Source of the DNA: Synechococcus sp. RS9909
GTDB taxonomy: Bacteria; Cyanobacteriota; Cyanobacteriia; PCC-6307; Cyanobiaceae
Reading direction: 5' to 3'
Assembly: GCF_014279595.1 (NCBI RefSeq)
Contig: NZ_CP047943.1
Coordinates: forward strand, 372,001 to 436,000
Length of the DNA: 64,000 nt
In this document: piece after piece, positions 1-6,828 of the stretch
Position numbering within the stretch: position 1 is the first letter of the stretch
How the letters are laid out: every line of letters begins with the position of its first letter
Translations under genes and position numbers: made by a program
The notes under the pieces: generated by a model
The model's input: only the letters and a program-made list of their open reading frames with translations
What the model was told of the DNA's origin: nothing
The model's database searches: none

Positions 1-405
1 AGGGGATTGAAGCTGCGCCAGCGACCCGAGCCAGATGGCACCAGCGGCCGGCGCCTCGCAGAAACGGCCATCGGCCAGGGGCGGCCGGTAGCCCACCTGA
101 CTCCATGTCATCTCAGCGTTCAGCCAGTCCCAGGGATCGCTGGGTGATGGATCCAGCAGGGCGGAGCGGCAGAGATAGCCCGTGTATGTGAAGTCACCGC
201 TATCGATGCCCAGATTGCCGCTGCTCACGCTCACTATGCGGCCACGCTTGAGAAAGGCCTCGCAGACCATTCGTCCGAGGCGTGGTGAATCAAAACGGCC
301 AGGCAGTTGGTGGATGAACAGCAGCAGGCGGGCGTTGGCGTAGGGCTGCAGCACTGAAGGAGGCAACGCCCCAGACGGTGTCCCCGGGGCAGGGGTGAGC
401 GTCAT
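1..405 (-). CDS. phage-module protein of unknown function, 3' end beyond window start
   Basis: An open frame starts with ATG at 405 and runs 135 codons off the left edge without a stop, so the gene is partial only because of the window. It lies 3 bases after the stop of the 172-aa gene upstream, in the same direction as the portal and terminase genes, and is probably co-transcribed with them. The visible part has a stretch starting NARLLLFIHQLPGRFD and several Trp/Gly-rich segments but no motif I recognise. By position after the portal it could be a head, connector or tail protein. That is inference from phage gene order. Confidence 0.6.
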   Translation of the reverse strand, partial: MTLTPAPGTPSGALPPSVLQPYANARLLLFIHQLPGRFDSPRLGRMVCEAFLKRGRIVSVSSGNLGIDSGDFTYTGYLCRSALLDPSPSDPWDWLNAEMTWSQVGYRPPLADGRFCEAPAAGAIWLGSLAQLQSP

Positions 406-408
406 GGT

Positions 409-927
409 TCAGCCCCGCTCCAGCGCGGCGGTGAACCCACTGCCCTGGCCGCCCAGCTGCGGGTCGCGGCTCCAGCCCGCCAAGGTGGGCAGCATCAGCA
501 GCAACGCCTGGGCATGGCTGGAGCGCTGACGCCGCAGCGCCTGCTCGATCGAGAGGCCACTGCCGTAGCGAGTGACCGTTTCCTCGCGCAGCAGCTCGGT
601 GTCGAACTCGATCACGTCCGCCTTCTTGATCGGCAGCGTCCCGTCCTCCGGCAGAGCATCGGGGCTGGCGGCCTTGCGGCGGGTCTCGATCGGTGCCTGC
701 AGCTGCTCGGGGCCAAGCCCCGCCAGCTCGGTGTCGATGGCGCTGATCGCATCCAACTCGCGGCGAGCGGTGGGGATCGCGTCGGGGTAGAGCTGCTCGA
801 GATCGACCATCGCGTCATTGATGGCGCGGATCGCCGCCATGTGCGCCGGGACCTGGAGGGCAATGCGGATGCCCTCCAGGTCAGCAGCGCGCCAGCGGTA
901 GGGCGAGTCGGTGGGGGTCTGGCTCAT
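409..927 (-). CDS. hypothetical protein of the phage module, after portal
   Basis: This 172-aa protein overlaps the end of the portal gene by four bases (ATGA), which suggests translational coupling. It is mostly helical in appearance: an N-terminal stretch beginning RAADLEGIRIAL, a central Glu/Ala-rich part, and a C-terminal segment with IEQALRRQRSSHAQAL. It has no signal peptide or membrane segment and I do not recognise a family. Position immediately after the portal suggests a head-tail connector or scaffold-like role, which is inference only. Base composition and codon use match the surrounding GC-rich phage genes. Confidence 0.6.
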   Translation of the reverse strand: MSQTPTDSPYRWRAADLEGIRIALQVPAHMAAIRAINDAMVDLEQLYPDAIPTARRELDAISAIDTELAGLGPEQLQAPIETRRKAASPDALPEDGTLPIKKADVIEFDTELLREETVTRYGSGLSIEQALRRQRSSHAQALLLMLPTLAGWSRDPQLGGQGSGFTAALERG

Positions 928-2495
928 GCGGCTGCAGCTGCGGCGTCTGTCTCCTCTTGCCTTGGAGGCAGCAGTGGCGATAACGCTGCCGCTGCTGCGC
1001 TTCCCTCCCCAGCCTTGGTCGCCGGGCTGTCATCCAGCGTCGGGCTGCTGATCGCATTGGCCGTCGCCAGCGCCAACTGGTGTCGCAACTCCTCCCGGCT
1101 GATCACCCCCTTGTCGAACAGCTCGATCCATTCCTTGACCTGGGGCTGGGGCTGGATCGGTGGGGTGAGCGGGCTCACCGTCACCTGCAAGCCAGCACCC
1201 GGATCGAGGGGTTCACCGGTCAGCGCACACCAGTGCTGCAGCAGGGTCGAGAACAGCGATGCCTTCTGAATCGCCATCGCCTGCAGCAGCGCATAGCTCT
1301 GAGAGGCCGTGAGGCTGATCTCCATCTCGGTGCGGGCCGCCCCGCGGTTCTGGGATGGGATCAGCGCATCGCGGCGCATGGTGTCATCGAGGATCTGCAG
1401 CCAGGCCCGGTGCTCCGCAAGCGACCGTGCCCGGATCTCCACGAACTCAAAGGACGCATCGGCCGGCAGGTCCATGCAGGTGTTGGGGCCCAGCACCACG
1501 GGGCCGGCCTGGCTGTTGCCCATGGCGTCGACCATTCCCTTGCGCACGCCGACAGGGAGAGCCGTGCGGCTCAGCAGTTCCTCGTATTCGCTCTTGCAGC
1601 GGAAGTGGTTGAGGTACTGGTGCGCCAGGCCCAGGTGCGGCAGGTCGCCCTCGCCAAACCCGGAGCCATCGGAGGTGTACCAGCAGGCCGGCAGGCTGTG
1701 GATGCCCTCGTAGGTCGTCACCACCGGCTCATCGCAGCGCCAACCGCTGCTGGCCTGGGGGTCAGCGCAGACCGGGTGATGGGCCAGCTGCAAGCCGGTA
1801 ATGCTTTCGCCAGCGGTGAGCAACTGCAGGCTGCGGTAGTGCCAACGGTCGGGGCCATCGGCATCGCCCAGCAGGGCGTTGATCTGGTCGGTGACAGCAA
1901 CCTCGCTGCCTGGAGCCTCGGTGCTGATCGGCCTGTTCACCGGCTCCCGCCAGATGATCCGGCCCGGCGGGCCATACGAAACCGGCAGCTCCCAGTTCAG
2001 GCAGTTGGACCGCGGCACCAGCTGCAGTCGAGGGAGGGATAGGCGATCCCCTCGGCGCAGGGCCTCCTGCCGGTCGCCCTCGCTGGGCCAGCTGTGCTCA
2101 GGGGGCAGCACAAGGACCAGGGCAGCGCCATCGCGCAACACCAGCAGGTCGGCAGCGGCCAGAAACACGCCGAGGTCCGTGCCCCGGCCGTCCACGTCAG
2201 TGAGCACCGAGCTCAGGCTTGCGGGGAGGCTGATCCAGCTCCCCCGGCTGAGCATGCCGGCGTAGGTGCGCAGCGCGTCGCGGAAGAAGCCCGACGGGCG
2301 AGCCGCATCGAGGCGCTTGCGGTAGGCGGTCTCAGGCTCCCGTTCACCCTTGGGCAGGTAATGCTCCTTGCGGCTGGAGCCGTCAGGGGCGGCGAGCAAA
2401 GCCCAGCAGTCGGCGGTGACCTGCAGCGACCCCGCCAGGGCCAGCAGGCTGGGGTGTTGCTGCCAGGGCGTCTGCTGGCTGGCGAGACTGCTCAC
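924..2495 (-). CDS. phage portal protein, DUF4055 family
   Basis: This 523-aa protein resembles DUF4055 portal proteins, the ring at the capsid vertex through which DNA is packaged. The N-terminal third carries the KGEREPETAYRKRLDAAR and RDALRTYAGMLSRG segments typical of the family; the tail end is Ala-rich. The length is normal, so it was not visibly truncated by the adjacent integrase locus. The start is a GTG at 2495; no clear ribosome binding site precedes it. It is first of three genes read leftwards. The family call is from remembered sequence character; a profile search would confirm it. Confidence 0.8.
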   Translation of the reverse strand: MSSLASQQTPWQQHPSLLALAGSLQVTADCWALLAAPDGSSRKEHYLPKGEREPETAYRKRLDAARPSGFFRDALRTYAGMLSRGSWISLPASLSSVLTDVDGRGTDLGVFLAAADLLVLRDGAALVLVLPPEHSWPSEGDRQEALRRGDRLSLPRLQLVPRSNCLNWELPVSYGPPGRIIWREPVNRPISTEAPGSEVAVTDQINALLGDADGPDRWHYRSLQLLTAGESITGLQLAHHPVCADPQASSGWRCDEPVVTTYEGIHSLPACWYTSDGSGFGEGDLPHLGLAHQYLNHFRCKSEYEELLSRTALPVGVRKGMVDAMGNSQAGPVVLGPNTCMDLPADASFEFVEIRARSLAEHRAWLQILDDTMRRDALIPSQNRGAARTEMEISLTASQSYALLQAMAIQKASLFSTLLQHWCALTGEPLDPGAGLQVTVSPLTPPIQPQPQVKEWIELFDKGVISREELRHQLALATANAISSPTLDDSPATKAGEGSAAAAALSPLLPPRQEETDAAAAAA

Positions 2496-2628
2496 GCGGC
2501 ATCGAGCGGCTACGAGCTATTGCCGACTGGGGCTGCTGCTGCCCTGCTCCGCGCTCAGCAGTGAAGCCTCAACTGGACGCGGTTGTGTCGGCTGGTGGAA
2601 CTGATCTGTTGGAGACGCAGCAGAGCTG

Positions 2629-3600
2629 ATGACAGAGCAATCGCGGCCACCGGGCCTGATCCAGCGCTACCGGGAGGAGCTGCAGGCCCGCCACTACGCG
2701 CGTCGCACGGTGGCCACGTATGAGCAGTGGCTGCGGCGGTTTCTGCGGTTTCATGGCATGCGCCATCCGCGGGAGATGGGCAGCGCGGAGGTGAATGCTT
2801 TTCTCACGCACCTGGCAGTGGAGGGGAAGGTGAGCGCCTCGACGCAGAACCAGGCGCTTTCGGCGCTGCTGTTTCTGTACCGGGAACTGCTGGAGCGGGA
2901 CCTGGAGCTGGAGGGAGTGGTGCGGGCGCGCACCAGGAGGCGGCTGCCGGTGGTGCTGAGCGAGGCGGAGGTGAGGGCGGTGCGGCTGCATCTGGAGGGA
3001 GTGCCGGCACTGGTGGTGGGGTTGCTCTACGGCAGTGGTCTGCGGTTGATGGAGGCCCTGCGGCTGCGGGTGAAGGATCTGGATTTCGAACGGCGGGAGC
3101 TCACGGTCCGCGATGGCAAGGGCGGCAAGGACCGCATGACCTTGCTGCCCCAGAGCCTGGTTCCTGAGCTGAGGCAGCACCTGCTGGTGGTGCGGCAGCT
3201 GCACCGGGCCGACCTGAATGCAGGCTGGGGGAAGGTCCTGATGCCCTATGCATTGGCGAGGAAGTATCCCCATGCCGATCGTGAGTGGGGATGGCAGTGG
3301 GTGTTCCCTCAGCAGAGGCGCTGGCGCGATTCCGTGAGCGGTCAGCAGGGGCGGCACCACATCGATCCTGCCCTGGTGCAGAAGGCGGTGAAGCAGGCTG
3401 TGGCGGAAGCGGCGGTGACCAAGGCGGCCAGCTGCCATACCTTCCGCCATTCCTTTGCCACCCATCTGCTGGAGCGCGGCCAGGACATTCGCACGATCCA
3501 GGAGCTGCTCGGCCACCAGGACGTGTGCACAACGATGATCTACACCCACGTGCTCAACCGCGGGCCACTTGGGGTCAACAGCCCTGCGGACTTTGTGTAG
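2629..3600 (+). CDS. intI: integron integrase (IntI-type tyrosine recombinase)
   Basis: This 323-aa tyrosine recombinase has an N-terminal SAM-like core-binding domain (about 10-95) and a catalytic domain with R139 (GSGLRLME), K164/K167 (GKGGKDR), H270 and R273 (HTFRHSFAT), H296 (LLGHQDV) and the nucleophile Y305 (TTMIYTHVL). What makes it IntI rather than XerC/D is the extra segment at about 205-240, with [18 protein letters not shown], matching the integron-specific insertion of IntI1. All catalytic residues are present, so it may be active. It reads plus while the flanking phage genes read minus, and candidate recombination sites and AT-rich genes lie downstream of it, the layout known for reverse-oriented integrases. 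Confidence 0.9.
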   Translation: MTEQSRPPGLIQRYREELQARHYARRTVATYEQWLRRFLRFHGMRHPREMGSAEVNAFLTHLAVEGKVSASTQNQALSALLFLYRELLERDLELEGVVRARTRRRLPVVLSEAEVRAVRLHLEGVPALVVGLLYGSGLRLMEALRLRVKDLDFERRELTVRDGKGGKDRMTLLPQSLVPELRQHLLVVRQLHRADLNAGWGKVLMPYALARKYPHADREWGWQWVFPQQRRWRDSVSGQQGRHHIDPALVQKAVKQAVAEAAVTKAASCHTFRHSFATHLLERGQDIRTIQELLGHQDVCTTMIYTHVLNRGPLGVNSPADFV

Positions 3601-3604
3601 CATT

Positions 3605-3621
3605 GAGAACCGGTGGTTCTC
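3605..3621. repeat. perfect palindrome just after intI stop
   Basis: Seven bases GAGAACC, a GGT spacer and GGTTCTC form a perfect inverted repeat starting four bases after the intI stop codon. No T-run follows, so it is a poor intrinsic terminator. It shares the GGTTCTCGG core with the repeat copy 130 bases further on. It may be a recombinase binding site or a transcription-end hairpin; the sequence alone does not decide. Confidence 0.6.
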
Positions 3622-3629
3622 GGACCCGT
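3613..3629 (+). repeat. direct repeat copy 1 (GTGGTTCTCGGAcCCGT)
   Basis: This 17-base sequence recurs with one mismatch at 3743-3759, exactly 130 bases downstream. Copy 1 overlaps the palindrome after intI. In an integrase locus a pair of matching sites at this spacing could be recombinase binding sites or the scar of a duplicated short segment. Function is not shown. Confidence 0.65.
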
Positions 3630-3742
3630 GAACAAGCACTATAAGTAGGGTCGTCCGCAGGAAAAGCCTTGCCCAGCCTGGCGCCCCCTGGATCACAGCT
3701 TCAAGTGAGGTGTGGTTTGCAGAAGGGGAGCCTGGGGCCCGC

Positions 3743-3759
3743 GTGGTTCTCGGAACCGT
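3743..3759 (+). repeat. direct repeat copy 2 (GTGGTTCTCGGAaCCGT)
   Basis: This is the second copy of the 17-base repeat. Within it GGTTC-TCG-GAACC forms a perfect 5-bp inverted repeat, which copy 1 has lost by its single mismatch but regains in another way through the upstream GAGAACC arm. The stretch between the copies (3630-3742) is GC-rich and has no gene that I can support. Confidence 0.65.
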
Positions 3760-3807
3760 CCAATGACTAGTTCGCTTCCACGCCAATGGTCCGGGAACGG
3801 CAGCCGT

Positions 3808-3826
3808 GCCAACATTTTTGTTAGGT
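3808..3826 (+). other. candidate attI simple site of the integrase
   Basis: GCCAAC (3808-3813), six bases, then GTTAGGT (3820-3826) form inverted core sites. GTTAGGT fits the integron core consensus GTTRRRY, in which IntI cuts between G and TT. The left core departs from RYYYAAC in one position. The arrangement resembles the simple site of attI1, and local base composition turns AT-rich exactly here. In integrons whose integrase reads towards the cassettes, attI lies 3' of intI, as here. Short core matches arise by chance, so this remains a candidate. Confidence 0.4.
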
Positions 3827-3931
3827 TTATAGTTGTAACAATTTTCATAATAAGCGTGTGCTTTTTCATGTCACAAGGCTCGCGCATCAGTGCCTGGTTA
3901 ATAATCACGTAAAAAGCGCCAACATTAATAA

Positions 3932-3960
3932 TTGACATAAAAACTGAAACATGCTAAAAT
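3932..3960 (+). promoter_or_regulatory. consensus sigma-70 promoter for the AT-rich gene pair
   Basis: TTGACA at 3932-3937 and TAAAAT at 3955-3960 are separated by the optimal 17 bases. The ATG of the 62-aa gene follows 22 bases after the -10 box, giving a leader of about 16 bases without an obvious Shine-Dalgarno. It is one of the best -35/-10 matches in the window and makes the pair transcriptionally independent of the integrase. Confidence 0.75.
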
Positions 3961-3982
3961 GTAATTAGATACATGTATTGTT

Positions 3983-4171
3983 ATGGCTGAAGCCCAGTTT
4001 GAAAAGCCACAAATTAGGCTATCACCCTCAGGAGTAGCTTACGTCAATGCCGCTGACATCCTGAGAAGCAGAGTTGGCAGAGAAGAAATTGACAGAATTT
4101 CGAGAATAGTTGTATCCAGGCATATTAGGAGAAGCGCCACTAAAGATAACAAAAAGCCACAGGCTGGCTAA
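3983..4171 (+). CDS. 62-aa hypothetical protein, first gene of AT-rich pair
   Basis: This small, charged, soluble-looking protein starts MAEAQFEKPQIRL and has a segment GREEIDRISRIVVSRHIRR and a basic C-terminus. Codon use is AT-rich (many A/T third positions), unlike the GC-rich phage and core genes, so it is probably acquired. A consensus promoter lies just upstream. Its stop overlaps the start of the next gene by one base (TAATG), so the two are translationally coupled and probably work together. I do not recognise the family. A small soluble partner of a membrane protein would fit the arrangement, but no function can be assigned. Confidence 0.65.
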   Translation: MAEAQFEKPQIRLSPSGVAYVNAADILRSRVGREEIDRISRIVVSRHIRRSATKDNKKPQAG

Positions 4172-4875
4172 TGCCTTTCAATTTACTTCTGTTGCCACTG
4201 CTTGGCGGGTATATATTTATCTCTAAATGCAACAAGACACTCTTTGATTCAAAGAGACACTCTGGGCAACGTCTTTTAATCGAGTCAGCAGTTTGGGGGC
4301 TGATATTCTTAATCATCTCACATATAACGTCTAAGTTTCTGATTTCGACTTTTCCCGCTTTTTATGAATGGTGGAAGTGGCTTGTTCCATTCAGACACTC
4401 TGGAGTCGCATTTGGAGCATTTCTTATTGGATTGTGCAGTTGGCCAATTGTCAATAAGTTCTCTTCAAGAAGGCATGAACAAAAGAAAGCAATTAAAAAA
4501 TGGAATGACTACCTTGAGATAATTCTGGATCAAGCTCTTGAGAATACCAAGCAGCTTATGGTAACTCTTAAAAACGGAAAAGTCTATATTGGATTTGTGC
4601 TATGGCCATTCAATCCAGAGTATGATCGCAAGTATATTTTTATCTTGCCCACCGTCAGTGGCTATAGAAACAAAGATACTCATGAACTTGAGCTTACAAC
4701 TCAATATACATCCGTGTATAAACAGATGATTGAAGAAGAGGCCGAGCGCCTGGTGCTTGGGGTTGAAGACTTCCGCATCCTCGTGCCTATATCTGAAATA
4801 GTATCTGCGCACTTATTTGATAGCCTAGCCTTCGAGAAGTTCAATCCACTGCCATCTGCCACCGAAGAAGAATAA
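4171..4875 (+). CDS. membrane protein of unknown function, AT-rich acquired gene
   Basis: This 234-aa protein has about three membrane segments in the first 110 residues (one near 1-17, one starting IESAVWGLIFLIIS, one starting GVAFGAFLIGLCSWPIV) followed by a cytoplasmic domain. That domain starts with a basic helix and has a beta-rich stretch, VTLKNGKVYIGFVL, then SGYRNKDTHELELTT and a C-terminal VPISEIVSAHLFD. The VTLKNGKVYIG part looks like an Sm/SH3-type barrel strand pair. I recall similar membrane proteins scattered in other bacteria without known function. It is coupled to the 62-aa gene and strongly AT-rich. A role as integron cargo, possibly defence, is speculation. Confidence 0.75.
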   Translation: MPFNLLLLPLLGGYIFISKCNKTLFDSKRHSGQRLLIESAVWGLIFLIISHITSKFLISTFPAFYEWWKWLVPFRHSGVAFGAFLIGLCSWPIVNKFSSRRHEQKKAIKKWNDYLEIILDQALENTKQLMVTLKNGKVYIGFVLWPFNPEYDRKYIFILPTVSGYRNKDTHELELTTQYTSVYKQMIEEEAERLVLGVEDFRILVPISEIVSAHLFDSLAFEKFNPLPSATEEE

Positions 4876-4900
4876 CTTATCGCCCAAGACAAGAGGAATC

Positions 4901-5056
4901 ATGTCATATGAACTTCAATCAGACTTTGCTGCATTAAGCTATAATTTGCAATTTACTTTGCCTCAGGGTGGGAGAGCAATGAATTTTATCCGCCCACTGA
5001 GGAAGAGTCTTTGCCGAGATCGATCTGCTGAACTTTATTTCCAGCGAACCCCCCGG
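4901..5056 (+). pseudogene. short reading frame cut by the IS element
   Basis: An ATG at 4901, preceded by GAGGAA at a sensible distance, opens a frame that continues for 52 codons up to the left inverted repeat of the IS element and would then read IS sequence. If a gene existed here it was interrupted by the insertion; its 3' part is not recognisable right of the IS (6739-6828). The encoded residues match nothing I know. It may equally be chance. Confidence 0.25.
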
Positions 5057-5079
5057 TTTCAGGAAAGTTGTCACCCCTG
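5057..5079 (+). repeat. left terminal inverted repeat of the IS3 element
   Basis: The repeat begins TTTCAGGAAAG and ends CCCCTG. It matches the reverse complement of 6716-6738 at 21 of 23 positions and marks the probable left end of the element. Confidence 0.85.
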
Positions 5080-5114
5080 TGATCAGTACACCCGGGGGCT
5101 TGAGGACATGACCA

Positions 5115-5621
5115 ATGCGTCGTTACAGCGAGGCTGTAAAGGCTGACGTGAGGAGGCGAATGAGCCCACCGCAGCGGCAAAGCGTGGCCCAGATCTCCGA
5201 GGAGCTGGGCATTCACGTGGTGACCCTTTACAACTGGAGGAAGGCATGGCGGTTGCAGGGAGAGGTGGTGCCGGCATCCGAGAAGGAACCAGAGGGCTGG
5301 AGCGCTGCCGATAAGTTCACGGTGGTGATGGAGACGGCTGGCTTGAACGCCACCGAACTCAGTGCCTACTGCCGAGAGCGAGGCCTGTTTCCTGAGCAGG
5401 TGGAGCGTTGGCGGCAGGCGGCCCAGGATGCCAATGAAAAGCCAGTGCTGACCTTGAAAGAGCAGAAGGAGCTGGAAAAGCTCCGCGCCCAGGACCAACG
5501 GGAGATCAAAGCCCTCAAGAAGGAGCTGCAGCGCAAAGAGAAGGCCATGGCGGAGATGGCGGCCCTGCTGGTGCTGCGAAAAAAGTGGGAAGCCTTCTGT
5601 TCGGAGGACGCGGAAGGCTGA
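5115..5621 (+). CDS. IS3-family transposase OrfA
   Basis: This 168-aa DNA-binding subunit has an N-terminal helix-turn-helix (QISEELGIHVVTLYNWRK), a second helical domain with a WSAADKFTVVMETAG segment, and a C-terminal coiled coil (KEQKELEKLRAQ onward) typical of IS3 OrfA multimerisation. It is longer than the common OrfA of about 100 residues because of the two stacked helical domains. The start at 5115 is preceded by GAGGACATGACCA. Near its end the sequence A AAA AAG (5579-5585) in this frame allows a -1 slip into OrfB, giving the OrfAB transposase of about 530 residues. Confidence 0.9.
   Translation: MRRYSEAVKADVRRRMSPPQRQSVAQISEELGIHVVTLYNWRKAWRLQGEVVPASEKEPEGWSAADKFTVVMETAGLNATELSAYCRERGLFPEQVERWRQAAQDANEKPVLTLKEQKELEKLRAQDQREIKALKKELQRKEKAMAEMAALLVLRKKWEAFCSEDAEG
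5579..5585 (+). promoter_or_regulatory. programmed -1 frameshift site (A AAA AAG)
   Basis: In the OrfA frame the codons read CGA AAA AAG, the classic A6G heptamer used by IS3 elements. A -1 slip here continues at 5586 minus one base, that is GTG GGA AGC, which is exactly the OrfB frame. The overlap (5585-5621) and phase fit production of the OrfAB fusion. Confidence 0.85.
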
Positions 5622-6706
5622 CCAGCGCCGCTCACAGGAAGAAGGCCATCGAGCTGATCAGCGAGGCACATGCCGCTGGCGCGGGTTTGGTGCGTGCCTG
5701 CAGCGAGATCGGGATCTCTCTGCGCACCCTCAAGCGTTGGCGCAAGGCCTTGACGGGTGATGACGGTGGTCACGATCGTCGTAAAGGCAGCCCACGCCTG
5801 GTCTCCCACAGACTGAGTGAAGAGGAGCGCCAGCGCATCCTGCTCACCTGCAACCAGCCCCAGTACGCCGCATTGCCACCAGGTCAGATCGTGCCAGCAC
5901 TGGCAGATCAGGGGCTGTACATCGGCTCGGAGAGCAGCTTTTACCGGGTGCTCCACGCCCACGGACAGGTGCACAGGCGCGGTCGTGCACGGCCACCACA
6001 GGAACCGCGCCCCATTCCACGGCTCAGGGCCTCAGGCGCAAACCAGGTGTGGAGTTGGGACATCACCTACCTGCCCACCACCGTGCGCGGGATCTGGCTT
6101 TACCTCTACCTGGTAATCGACGTCTGGAGCCGCAAGGTTGTGGCCTGGGATGTCGCCGAACGGGAAGATCCAGCGATTGCAGCGGATCTGGTGAGTAGGG
6201 CTTGCCTGAGAGAACGGATCAGCAAAGGCAGGAAACAACCTCTGGTTCTCCATGCCGACAACGGCAACGCCATGCGTGCAGCCACGCTGGAAAGCCGGTT
6301 GGAGGAACTGGGCGTACTCAGGTCGTTCTCACGGCCACGGGTGTCCAACGACAACCCGTACTCAGAATCCCTGTTCAGGACAGTGAAGTACCGGCCTGAT
6401 TACCCCCGCAAGCCATTTGCCTCCAAAGAGCAGGCTTGTCAGTGGGTGGCCGCGTTCGTCGATTGGTACAACCACCAACACCGCCACAGCGGGATCAAAT
6501 TCGTGACGCCCCAGCAACGTCACAATGGCCGGGCTGTGGAGATCAGCCGCCATCGCGCTGTCGTCTACGAGCGAGCCCGACAGCTCAATCCAAGGCGTTG
6601 GTCACGATCAACCAGGTGTTGGCGTCAACCGGAGGTGGTCTGGATCAATCAGCCGCCAGATGAACTCAATGAACCAGGGCAGCTACCGTTGATGCAGGCG
6701 GCCTGA
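5585..6706 (+). CDS. IS3-family transposase OrfB, DDE integrase-like catalytic part
   Basis: This 373-aa catalytic part is probably made as an OrfAB fusion by the -1 frameshift rather than from its own GTG. It has an N-terminal helix-turn-helix-like segment (GISLRTLKRWRKAL), then the rve-type core with D159 (WSWDITYLP), D225 (LHADNGNAM) and E261 (NPYSESLFRTVK). That is a DD(35)E spacing, with the usual WYNHQHRHSGI segment after it. No stop or frameshift breaks it, so the element looks intact and recently active. Confidence 0.93.
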   Translation: MGSLLFGGRGRLTSAAHRKKAIELISEAHAAGAGLVRACSEIGISLRTLKRWRKALTGDDGGHDRRKGSPRLVSHRLSEEERQRILLTCNQPQYAALPPGQIVPALADQGLYIGSESSFYRVLHAHGQVHRRGRARPPQEPRPIPRLRASGANQVWSWDITYLPTTVRGIWLYLYLVIDVWSRKVVAWDVAEREDPAIAADLVSRACLRERISKGRKQPLVLHADNGNAMRAATLESRLEELGVLRSFSRPRVSNDNPYSESLFRTVKYRPDYPRKPFASKEQACQWVAAFVDWYNHQHRHSGIKFVTPQQRHNGRAVEISRHRAVVYERARQLNPRRWSRSTRCWRQPEVVWINQPPDELNEPGQLPLMQAA

Positions 6707-6715
6707 AAGGCAGCC

Positions 6716-6738
6716 CAGGAGTGACACCTTTCCTGAAA
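6716..6738 (-). repeat. right terminal inverted repeat of the IS3 element
   Basis: Read on the minus strand it begins TTTCAGGAAAG and ends CTCCTG, pairing with the left repeat with two mismatches. It lies 10 bases after the transposase stop codon. Confidence 0.85.
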
Positions 6739-6828
6739 GTCACCGAACAAGCCCTTCGAGTGGACAGGCCACCACCAGCCCTCAGCTCCGCCAGCCCAAG
6801 CTCCCTGCCTGCCACTCAAGGGCAGCGT

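Larger units (their letters stand above)
3601..3982. other. non-coding leader between intI and AT-rich genes
   Basis: This 382-base stretch has no supported gene. Its left half (to about 3800) is GC-rich like the phage genes and holds the 17-base repeats. Its right half is abruptly AT-rich and holds a candidate attI/attC-type core (3808-3826), a second copy of the 9-mer GCCAACATT near 3918, and a consensus promoter (3932-3960). The composition switch falls at or next to the candidate crossover site, consistent with the AT-rich DNA having been inserted there by site-specific recombination. Confidence 0.6.
5057..6738 (+). mobile_element. IS3-family insertion sequence, complete, about 1.68 kb
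   Basis: The element is bounded by 23-bp imperfect inverted repeats (21 of 23 identical) and contains two overlapping frames, orfA and orfB, with an A6G slippery site in the overlap. The transposase keeps its DDE triad. I could not find a clear 3-4 bp target duplication: the flanks read CGG on the left and GTC on the right. So either the exact ends differ by a few bases or the duplication has decayed. It sits right of the AT-rich genes and left of the phage sigma-factor gene. Confidence 0.9.

Noticed and set aside
4866-5056. A full attC site after the AT-rich genes
   Set aside because: AATAACTTATCGCCCAAG resembles the start of some attC sites, but I find no complementary right half or GTTRRRY core before the IS element, so it is not listed as a feature.
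5054-6742. Target-site duplication flanking the IS3 element
   Set aside because: Flanking triplets do not match for any reasonable choice of ends, so I do not claim a duplication.
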